The notes below the pieces were generated by a model. It had not been told where the DNA came from. It made no database searches and saw only the letters and a list, made by a program, of their open reading frames with translations. A DNA stretch of 64,000 nucleotides from positions 3,156,001 to 3,220,000 of the forward strand of contig LR882958.1 of NCBI GenBank assembly GCA_904830895.1, written 5' to 3'. Each line of letters begins with the position of its first letter. The first letter of the stretch is position 1. This document shows positions 7,484-14,903 of this stretch, one piece after another. Source of the DNA: Planktothrix rubescens CCAP 1459/22. Lineage in GTDB: Bacteria > Cyanobacteriota > Cyanobacteriia > Cyanobacteriales > Microcoleaceae. The position numbers were made by a program, and so were the translations under genes.

Positions 7484-9220
7484 CTAGTCTAGTTGACTGT
7501 TATCATCAGAGCATCCATCTCCTTTTGAGTTATAAGACCCATCAGTTGATGTTTTAATATCGTGACAATGGCGATGTAATAATTGCAGGTTTTTATAATC
7601 ATTCTTTCCACCTTTCGATGTAGGGATGATATGGTCGATTTCTGCAATATCTTCTGGGGTAAAATACTGCCCACAGAGGTTACATTTGCCTTTTTGCTTT
7701 TTGAGCAAAGTTGCTACTCGTTTAGGTACATCAAAAGATGTTCCTTTTCTTGTACTCCAATATGTCCAGTTTCCGTCATAAGGTGATGCTTCAGGTCTTA
7801 CAGTGACGTGGCGGGTGATTGGTGTTTCTGCATGGGTTAGTAGTTTATAACCATCTTTGGTTTCAAAATTCCATGCTTTGCTATCGTTTTTCCTGAAATA
7901 GTTCTTCAGTTTCCCGTAGTTTGCCTTTCCGCATCTGCTGACTGTCCATGCTCTTAATCTCTGCCATGTCATATAATCTAAAGAGGAGTATGTTTCTTTG
8001 GAAACTACTTTGGAGTGATAATTACACCATCCTCTTATGACAGGGTTTAAGCGTTTGATTAGTGCGTATTGGGGTGCAGTTTTGTGGGTTTTAATCACTT
8101 CTTTCACTTTGTCCGCGTGAGCTTTAATTGCCTTCTTACTAGGTTTTATTAGAGTTTTAAATCCTAATCGCTTAGAGCTTCCTCCCGTTGTACCACAGTG
8201 GTGTTTTCCCACTGGGTATTGTCGAAAGTTCCAGCCTAGAAAGTCGAATCCTGGTGCTACCTTTTCGCCTTTTACTTCAATTTCTTTCAGTGTGTGGCAT
8301 ATACGGGTTTTGGCTGGTTTCAGTTCCAACCCTACAGGTTTTAACCATTCTTCGATAGCAACCTGGCACTGTTGAATGACCTCTAATTGTGGACTAATAA
8401 CCACAAAATCATCGGCATATCTGATGACTGTTGCGTAGTTTTTGTTGTTGCTCGTTTTCTTTGGGAACAAGCTCCTAACTAAACTCATCATTCCATCCAG
8501 TGCGATGTTTGCAAGTAGAGGACTAATGACTCCTCCTTGTGGAGTGCCTGTCTCTGTTGCATTAAATATGCCGTTATCCATAACTCCAGCTTTTAACCAT
8601 TGTTTGATTTGGGCTTTCATTGTTGATGGACAATCAATTTTGGACAGTAGGTATTCATGGTTGATCTGGTCAAAACATTTTGAGATGTCAGCATCTAAGA
8701 TGTAATATTCACCTTTATTGATGCTTTGGAAGATTCTTGACATTGCGTCGTGGGTAGAGCGTCCGGGTCTGAACCCGTAGCTTTCACCTTCAAATCTGGC
8801 TTCCCATTGTGGTTCTAATGCAGATTTCACCAAGGCTTGTCTGACTCTATCGTTTATAGTTGGGATTCCTAGAGGACGTTCTTCTCCGTTGGGTTTGGGT
8901 ATCCATTTCCTTCGGAGTGGTTTCGCCTTTTGGTATTTATTCAAGTTTCCGACAAGTTCTAATCGTTGTTTGGGTGTGATGGATTTAACACCATCTACCC
9001 CGGCTGTTTTCTTGCCTTGATTATCTTGAGTTACCCTTCTAACTGCTAAGAGTTTGGCGTAATATGACTTAACTAGAAGTTTTTGAAGTTTTCGAGCCTT
9101 TGCATTTTGTCCCGATAATGATGCCTGGTAAATTCGCTTTTGCAGCTTGAATACTTTTCTTTGAACTTTCGCCCAGTTGATTGTATTCCATGCTTCCGTA
9201 GTCTTGAAACTCGTTTTCAC
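7484..9220 (-). CDS. ltrA: group II intron reverse transcriptase/maturase with HNH endonuclease (outer intron)
   Basis: The protein has 578 residues, starting at GTG 9220. The RT domain carries AGVDG, LRRKWIPKPNGEERPLGIPT, YGFRPGRS, a TGTPQGGVISPLLANIAL block, and the catalytic YADD at about residue 268. A maturase X domain follows (NPVIRGWCNYHS). The C-terminal ~60 residues hold an HNH motif with CNLCG, EIDHIIPTSKGG and LLHRHCHD. These activities splice the intron RNA, nick the target and copy the intron into DNA. All motifs are present, so the protein looks functional, but its gene is separated from intron domains I-III by the inner intron, which begins 14 bases upstream of the start codon. 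Confidence 0.93.
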   Translation of the reverse strand: MKTSFKTTEAWNTINWAKVQRKVFKLQKRIYQASLSGQNAKARKLQKLLVKSYYAKLLAVRRVTQDNQGKKTAGVDGVKSITPKQRLELVGNLNKYQKAKPLRRKWIPKPNGEERPLGIPTINDRVRQALVKSALEPQWEARFEGESYGFRPGRSTHDAMSRIFQSINKGEYYILDADISKCFDQINHEYLLSKIDCPSTMKAQIKQWLKAGVMDNGIFNATETGTPQGGVISPLLANIALDGMMSLVRSLFPKKTSNNKNYATVIRYADDFVVISPQLEVIQQCQVAIEEWLKPVGLELKPAKTRICHTLKEIEVKGEKVAPGFDFLGWNFRQYPVGKHHCGTTGGSSKRLGFKTLIKPSKKAIKAHADKVKEVIKTHKTAPQYALIKRLNPVIRGWCNYHSKVVSKETYSSLDYMTWQRLRAWTVSRCGKANYGKLKNYFRKNDSKAWNFETKDGYKLLTHAETPITRHVTVRPEASPYDGNWTYWSTRKGTSFDVPKRVATLLKKQKGKCNLCGQYFTPEDIAEIDHIIPTSKGGKNDYKNLQLLHRHCHDIKTSTDGSYNSKGDGCSDDNSQLD

Positions 9221-9233
9221 CGTTTATACTGCT

Positions 9234-11374
9234 GTTAGAGTCGATTAGAGGGTTGCCCCTCTAACCTCTCCTTCAGAACCGTGCATGAAACTTTCGCCTC
9301 ACACGGCTCCTTGATATTTCCACCTTTGTTATAGGTACGATTTAAAACGGATTGAGGTCGTAATTCTCAACTATTGGTAGTTGCTTACTTTTAGTTGCAG
9401 AACCATCATGAACCGTTTTTATGTCGTGACAATGTTTGTGTAAAAGTTGAAGATTATCATAGGTGTCTTTTCCACCTAATGATTTTGGTTTAATATGGTC
9501 AACTTCTACAATGTCTGTACTTGTAAAATACAGACCACAGTGAGAACAAATACCCTTTTGTTTCTTGATTAATTTGGAAACCCTGTTAGGAGTTTCAGGA
9601 TATTCGCCTCTACGTTTACTCCAGTAAATCCAGTCTCCATTGAACGGACTAGCCTCACCTTTAACCTTTGTATGCCTTACGATTGGCGTACTCTTGTGGA
9701 TGAGTAATTCTAATCCATCTTCTGTACTGAAACACCAATTTCTGTCTTCTACTGTTCTCCAGTATTTGTCTTTATTGATGCTCCCTTTTCCCCTCGTTCT
9801 TGCCCAGGCTCTTAACTTGTCGTAGATTAGATGGTCAACCTTTGAAAAGATTTCTTTGCTAATCACAGTTGAGTAATAGTTTGACCAGCCCCTAATGATT
9901 GGATTTAGCTTGCCTATTAAAGCAGCTTGTGGGGCGTTCTTATGGGTATCTATTACATCAGTTATTTTGACAAGATGAGTTTTAGTTTTTGTTTTTGAGG
10001 GTGTGATTAATGTTTTAAAACCTAATAATTTTCCATAAGGGTTTTTAGCACATTTGTAGTTACCTACTTTGTACTGTTGTATATGGAACCCTAGGAACTC
10101 AAACCCAATGTTTCCCTCGATTTCCTTGAGGGTGTGGGTTAATCTTGTTTTACTTGGTTTTAATTCCAATCCCATGTCAATTAACCATTCCACAATTATC
10201 TCTTGACACTTTTTGACTACGTTTAAATCCTCGTGGATTATTACGAAATCATCAGCGTAACGGATTAAACTAAGGTTTTTAGGAAAAAGTTCTTTTCCGT
10301 CCATGTACCCTGCTCTTAGCCACGCTTGAATTTGACGGCTTAATGTAGGGTATGTGTGAATTTTTGAGATTAATGCTTTGTGATTTATGCGGTCGAAGCA
10401 TTTGGATATATCAGCATCGAGTACAAATTTAGATTTGCTTCTAATGCTAAGAAATATTGCTTCGATTGCATCGTGGCATGAGCGTCCTGGTCTGAAACCA
10501 TAACTGTTTGGCTCAAATTTAGCCTCCCATTCTGGTTCTAACGCTAGTTTTACTAACGCTTGCAATGCGCGGTCGTTGATTGTGGGTATTCCTAATGGAC
10601 GGGTTTCGGTTGTACCAGGTTTGGGAATATTAACTCTACGAGTTGGTTTTACCTTATTGGTTAACTTTAATCGTCCTACCAAGTTCATACGTTGTTTAGG
10701 ATTCAGTGTTTTGATTCCGTCCACTCCGGCTGTATTTTTACCTTGGTTATCTTGTGTTATCCGGCGAACCGCAATACATTTTGCTGACCAGGAATTAATC
10801 AGGGTCTTTTGAAGTTTACGAACTGCTTTAACATCGCCTCGTTCACTCGCTTGAAATATGCGCTTTTGCAACTTGAAAGTTACCTTTTCCAGCTTGCGCC
10901 AGTTAAGGTCTTTCCATTCCACCGTCTGAGTTTTAATCAGCGTTTTAGACATTTGTATTGCTACTTGTTCTATTTCTTTGGAATTACCGAGTATCTGTCT
11001 GCATATCTTTGCCTTTTGGCTTGGTGTTAATCTAGGATTCTTACCGTATTTTTCAACGGATTTACCATTGATTTAGCCTTTACACCATTTAAAGTGACGA
11101 TGATTCAAACACATCTTTGCTTGTGCTACGCATGGACTTTTTGCTCGATAGTTACCAGATTTGGCTACCAGTAGTTCTACCTTTTAACCCCGCTTTAGTC
11201 TGTTGGTTGCTACCCGAACAAACTAGGGGTTATGCTTTCACCTCAGCACTTGAGGGATGAGACTTGTCAGAACTTCTGACTCACTCATAAATGTAATCAG
11301 TTATCACCAGTCTTAACAACTGGGTTAACCGTCCCATAAACTTTTCAGCTTATTTTAGGTTAAACGAATCGCAC
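9234..11374 (-). mobile_element. inner group II intron, inserted in domain IV of the outer intron
   Basis: The 5' end gtgcgattcg starts at 11374. The 3' part has domain V at about 9309-9260 (gagccgtgtgaggcgaaagt, then ttcatgcacggttctga), domain VI hairpin ttagaggg-gcaa-ccctctaa, and ends cgactctaac at 9234. It is 2.14 kb, shorter than the outer intron. The stretch before its ORF is only ~420 bases, against ~680 in the outer one, so domain I may also have lost sequence. The two introns are related: both carry atrcgcagacagat-like bases just before the ORF. It sits immediately upstream of the outer intron's ORF. Confidence 0.8.
9342..10952 (-). CDS. ltrA: group II intron RT/maturase with internal deletion of the RT-4 motif (inner intron)
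   Basis: The protein has 536 residues, starting at ATG 10952, and is homologous along its length to the outer intron protein. It keeps AGVDG, TRPLGIPTINDRALQALVK, YGFRPGRS, the YADD at about residue 232, the X domain (NPIIRGWSNYYS) and the HNH (CSHCG, EVDHIKPKSLGGKD, LLHKHCHD). However, between MDGKELFP and NLSLIRYADD about 38 residues are missing relative to the outer protein, removing the whole TPQGGxxSPLLANIAL block. The frame is kept. This block contributes to the RT template/primer cleft, so reverse transcription should be dead while maturase function may survive. ELFP near the gap hints at deletion between short repeats. Confidence 0.88.
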   Translation of the reverse strand: MSKTLIKTQTVEWKDLNWRKLEKVTFKLQKRIFQASERGDVKAVRKLQKTLINSWSAKCIAVRRITQDNQGKNTAGVDGIKTLNPKQRMNLVGRLKLTNKVKPTRRVNIPKPGTTETRPLGIPTINDRALQALVKLALEPEWEAKFEPNSYGFRPGRSCHDAIEAIFLSIRSKSKFVLDADISKCFDRINHKALISKIHTYPTLSRQIQAWLRAGYMDGKELFPKNLSLIRYADDFVIIHEDLNVVKKCQEIIVEWLIDMGLELKPSKTRLTHTLKEIEGNIGFEFLGFHIQQYKVGNYKCAKNPYGKLLGFKTLITPSKTKTKTHLVKITDVIDTHKNAPQAALIGKLNPIIRGWSNYYSTVISKEIFSKVDHLIYDKLRAWARTRGKGSINKDKYWRTVEDRNWCFSTEDGLELLIHKSTPIVRHTKVKGEASPFNGDWIYWSKRRGEYPETPNRVSKLIKKQKGICSHCGLYFTSTDIVEVDHIKPKSLGGKDTYDNLQLLHKHCHDIKTVHDGSATKSKQLPIVENYDLNPF

Positions 11375-12053
11375 GTTAACAACCTTACCTAACAACTAAA
11401 CCGGAATCTGTCTGCGTATCCTAAACATTACATTTAGGCATTGGCTTCTGACTCCATCTCTCGCCCTCATAACATCCGCCTTAGATTTGTGGCTACCTAA
11501 CAATATTCGACCTCTGTAGGAGTACATGAGGGGTTTTAAAGTTCCTTGAAAATGGGTTTATTGCCTTTAGAGTCATCCTATCCGCCGGGGTACTTTTGGG
11601 AGTCTTAGTAAGTATTTTAATTAAAATCTTACCTTTTGTAGAAATTCGTTGAACTTTCTACCTTTTCCCCTTGTTCTTTTTGAACGCAGCGTGGTCAAAT
11701 CAATTTCGCTACCTTATTGTAACGACGGTTCATGTTGGATGTTTACTTTCGTTATTCTTAGGCAATTAGCTAGAGAACTTCTTAGGTATTTGATTTATAC
11801 CCGATTTCCCGTTATTCCCAGCTTCAGTGTTTTGATAATCAGTCTGACACTGTGGGAATTGCCATATCTCTTTGGTGTTGGCTACCACATAGAATAGTTA
11901 CTACCATTGACTCCGAGATTGACCTTCCTTTAAGGTCACATTTTCAAAGTTAAGACAGGCTCGATTGGATTTATTGTGTACCAATTATCTATACCTGTCT
12001 CCCTGTTTACGTTTTGGGTTTTATCCCTAGACTTTGACAGGAACGTCTCGCAC

Positions 12054-12459
12054 AATTAAAACAATATTAAGACAATTTGGTAATTTCCGGTGGATCGGAT
12101 CAGAAATTTGTCAAATTTGGTGAACCAGCATGGAAGTCAGCTTTTCAGGGCTTCAAAATCGTAGTAAGCCCTTCAGGGCTTCAATCCCATGGCTACAGGT
12201 AAGGAACTTCAAAATCACTCTAAGTTAAGCCCAGAAAAGCTCACAACAATTGATCTTGTTGCCTCGTATCGGTTTTGAACTTTCGTTTATCACATAATGT
12301 TACTTTTGTCAAGTATCACTGTTGGCTTTTGGGAATTCTGCGATCGCTCGTCATCAGCGTTTCAATGCCCTCTATAGAAAAGATGAGGAGCCTTTGAGAG
12401 TCCAAAGGCTAATACTTGTCAAGCCTCAGATTTTGATGCTCACAATCAATTTACTTGCA
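12054..12459. other. short 5' exon of DUF6883 gene and palindromic repeats
   Basis: Bases 12054-12089 (minus) are the probable 5' exon next to the outer intron and read RKLPNCLNIVLI in the frame of the 3' exon. Bases about 12145-12190 hold two copies of a tcagggctt-type palindromic repeat (agcttttcagggcttc; agcccttcagggcttc) related to the agtaagccctttagggct repeats near 59.1 and 62.0 kb. A HIP1 site lies at about 12350. I see no recognisable gene in the rest. Confidence 0.5.
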
Positions 12460-13356
12460 TTACTTACAGTTAGCTATAGCCCATTCTTGCAAGTAGTTTC
12501 CTATAACTATTTTACCAATTTGATAGCCACCATAAACAGCTGCACCTGTCCCTCCAACTAATAGAAATCCCATGACAGCAGGGCCACCTACGGCGGAAGT
12601 CACAACTGCTGTAGCTGCTGCTCCACTTGCACTGCTACCCAACCAGCCAGCTATTAACTGAGTTAAGCCACCTAATCCCAACTGAGACACAGTAGAAGCA
12701 ATTCCAGCATAACCAGACAAAGCTCCTGCACCAGCAGCAGAAGCACTTGTTACAGATCGAAGTATTACAACTGTTGCATCTGCACCTTTTTCAATAGCCG
12801 TCCAACTGGAACTATCACCTCCTTGAACTTTATCCAGATAAGATTGACACATAGTTTCTGGAGTTGATTGTAGAAAAACTTTCATATCTTTTCGGAGTTG
12901 TTTGTTCTTTCCAAGCACTTGTTCACCCGCAAAAGATATAGAGTCCAAAACCAGTTGATTGACCGGAATATTAATGTTAGCTAAAAATGAGTTAGTTTTG
13001 TTGGAAATATCTGCGTAGTCAATTGCTTGAAGGTTGTTTCCAAAGTCTTGAACTAGCTGTTGACCGTACTTTAATTGATCCCCACTAACTTTACTTGCAT
13101 CTTTCAAGATTTGATTCGATGAAATAAAAGTATTTCCTAATGTAGTTTGGGTGTTGGCAAGAATCTGTTTTCCTAATTCAGCCTTGGCATAAAGTAGTTG
13201 AGCCGTTTCTTCTAAAACCTGGTCTTTAGCAATGTTTTGCTGTTCTAAAACATTCTTAGTAGTTTCGACAAACTGACTGCTACCCACAAAATTACTTAGG
13301 TCTTGCATAGCTTGTTTGCAATCGAGCAACATCTCCCTCGATTGCACCACTAACAT
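12460..13356 (-). CDS. C-terminal part of an exported helical protein with glycine-rich membrane segments (frameshifted)
   Basis: About 280 meaningful residues. The first two thirds are helical and rich in Gln, Asn and Leu without recognisable motifs (FVGSSQFVETTKNVLEQQN). Two stretches then alternate Gly/Ala/Ser with hydrophobics: around ASAAGAGALSGYAG and GLGGLTQLIAGWLGSSASG, and GGPAVMGFLLVGGTGAAVYG. They look like glycine-zipper or pore-type membrane hairpins as in bacteriocin-like proteins. The first ~15 codons are probably spurious, because the gene 13292-13732 supplies the true N-terminus in the next frame. I do not recognise a family. Confidence 0.55.
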   Translation of the reverse strand: MLVVQSREMLLDCKQAMQDLSNFVGSSQFVETTKNVLEQQNIAKDQVLEETAQLLYAKAELGKQILANTQTTLGNTFISSNQILKDASKVSGDQLKYGQQLVQDFGNNLQAIDYADISNKTNSFLANINIPVNQLVLDSISFAGEQVLGKNKQLRKDMKVFLQSTPETMCQSYLDKVQGGDSSSWTAIEKGADATVVILRSVTSASAAGAGALSGYAGIASTVSQLGLGGLTQLIAGWLGSSASGAAATAVVTSAVGGPAVMGFLLVGGTGAAVYGGYQIGKIVIGNYLQEWAIANCK

Positions 13357-13732
13357 CGGTGATTATCTGTGATAGATTGATCTGATTTAATAAAGATTTT
13401 GCTTCAGCACTTAAACGGCTTCCAATTTCAAGCTGCTTTCTTGTAAGCTCGTTGACTTTTTGGGAAAGTTCTGATCCGTGTTGAAGTTGTTCTCCGATAA
13501 AACCTTGTGATCCTTTTATCAGATTGAAAGATCCTTTTTTCGTATCCTCGAAGACTTGACCCATATTACTGAGTAGAGTTGGGTCACTAGCTAAAATTAC
13601 AGCAGGTGAGTTAGCATTTATTGGCGTTATCGGATCTGCTAAAGCTTTGGCTGTTTCTATAAATCCTGAATGAATGAGTAGAAACAAACTTGAAATAAGA
13701 ATTACTAATGGTTTCCGACAAGACTTAAACAT
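13292..13732 (-). CDS. N-terminal part of the same exported protein (signal peptide, coiled coil)
   Basis: The protein starts MFKSCRKPLVILISSLFLLI with a basic n-region, hydrophobic core and a likely cleavage site after AKALA. It continues as a heptad-rich helix (GFIGEQLQHGSELSQKVNEL, then TRKQLEIGSRLSAEAKSLL). The last ~10 residues before the stop (LQTSYARPK) are probably out of frame. Shifting by one base near 13310-13345 leads into the C-terminal ORF 12460-13356. Together they would give a ~420-residue secreted protein with a helical stalk and glycine-rich membrane-active tail. A tRNA-Lys gene lies 66 bases upstream. Confidence 0.6.
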   Translation of the reverse strand: MFKSCRKPLVILISSLFLLIHSGFIETAKALADPITPINANSPAVILASDPTLLSNMGQVFEDTKKGSFNLIKGSQGFIGEQLQHGSELSQKVNELTRKQLEIGSRLSAEAKSLLNQINLSQIITDVSGAIEGDVARLQTSYARPK

Positions 13733-13797
13733 TATTAAATTTCCCTACAAACGGATAATCAAATGATGAGTAACTCGTCATTATCATACCTTAAAAA

Positions 13798-13869
<72 letters not shown>

Positions 13870-13940
13870 GCGCGTTTTGTACTTTTCCCACGCACAGTTT
13901 CTAATAGTAACACAACACTTTCGGGTTGACAAGGGGTTTC

Positions 13941-14834
13941 TCAAAAAAATGTTGCATTCAGGTGGACGAGCATCTCACAACTGGCTCCGGGCTTGAGATA
14001 GGTCAATAATTTTCCCGTATTCATCGCATTGCGGGGGGCTGTCCAAGGTTCCAAACAATAGTAATCTTTGCCCTTGACTGTCCAATAGACCACACTAGAA
14101 TAGGCATAACTATAGCCCATAATAATTTTAGAGCGACGACTGTGATCAATGGTGGTGGTGGCTAACCCGGTGAGGGGATTAAACAGACCGTCTATTTCCT
14201 CCTCCAATGGATCAAACCGCCCCGTAAACACATGGTTTTTCTGGGTGCGTTGATCTCGATACTGCATCGCCGGAATTTCAAAAGCCAATTGCTCCTTATC
14301 TCCCGCTAGGAAATAAGGATGTAACCCCGTGGAAAAGGGCATGGTCTGGGCGGGTAGACTATCGGTTGTCCCGCAGAGGTTCGTATAACGTTGGAAAATT
14401 TGTAAAGAGTTACCTTTGAGGGTATAGGTAAACTCCACTTCAAAATCAAAGGGATAAACGGAACGGGTTTGGGGATTACTTGTCAAGACCAAGGTAATCG
14501 CAGCCCCCTGATTTGTCGCCTGTTGTGCTACTGTCCAGGGCAAATTTCGAGCAAAACCATGTTGTTTGAGGGTATACTTTTGACCCTGATAGGTGTAGGT
14601 ATCATCGGGTAAATTCCCACAAATGGGGAATAAAATCGGGATTCCGCCCCGTACCGTTAACTCAGGATTAGCAAACCGTTCACTATCTAAATACAGTAAA
14701 TCCTGACCCTCGACTTGCCAACGGGTAATGATTCCGCCCCGTTCGGGTACAACTTCTAGGCTCGACTGGGTAGCCGGGTCAGACAGGACGTAGGTTTTAT
14801 ATTGTTGATGGGGTTTCAGTGCGATCGCAAACAC
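13941..14834 (-). CDS. aldose 1-epimerase (galactose mutarotase)-family protein
   Basis: The protein has 297 residues, the normal length for the family. Conserved stretches: SSLEVVPERGGIITRWQVEG, RGGIPILFPICGNLPDD, KQHGFARNLPW with the conserved His, and a C-terminal VYWTVKGKDYYCLEPWTAPR. These match the YeaD/mutarotase fold that interconverts alpha and beta anomers of hexoses or hexose 6-phosphates in the cytoplasm. The residues before FAIALK are a poor signal, so cytoplasmic location is assumed. It is followed by the CapA-like gene upstream at 14904 on the same strand, probably co-transcribed (69-bp gap). A 165-bp copy of its 3' end recurs at 19831-19996. Confidence 0.88.
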   Translation of the reverse strand: MFAIALKPHQQYKTYVLSDPATQSSLEVVPERGGIITRWQVEGQDLLYLDSERFANPELTVRGGIPILFPICGNLPDDTYTYQGQKYTLKQHGFARNLPWTVAQQATNQGAAITLVLTSNPQTRSVYPFDFEVEFTYTLKGNSLQIFQRYTNLCGTTDSLPAQTMPFSTGLHPYFLAGDKEQLAFEIPAMQYRDQRTQKNHVFTGRFDPLEEEIDGLFNPLTGLATTTIDHSRRSKIIMGYSYAYSSVVYWTVKGKDYYCLEPWTAPRNAMNTGKLLTYLKPGASCEMLVHLNATFF

Positions 14835-14903
14835 AGTAATAGTTAGGAATAAATAAACTTTGGACAGGTAAACAAATTCACTCAGTGGGTGACCGTTAGG
14901 ATC

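Larger units (their letters stand above)
7407..12053 (-). mobile_element. outer group II intron of a nested pair (twintron), inside the DUF6883 gene
   Basis: The 5' end is gtgcgagacgtt at 12053, the bacterial GUGYG start. The 3' end is set at 7407: domain V (gagccgtgtgcggtgaaagt, then cgcaagcacggttctga; about 7487-7444), a domain VI hairpin (gtcggggg/ccccccgac) and a final ccctaat. The encoded protein is at 7484-9220. Domains I-III lie at 12053-11375 and are separated from the ORF by a second complete-looking intron (9234-11374). Without the insert this intron is about 2.5 kb, a normal length. The 3' boundary was chosen by aligning it with the inner intron end (cgacccctaat against cgactctaac) and by reading-frame restoration of the host gene. 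Confidence 0.8.

Noticed and set aside
12322-12561. Plus-strand open frame starting AFGNSAIARHQRFN
   Set aside because: No start with a ribosome site, and its 3' part is antisense to the membrane-tail gene; no family recognised.
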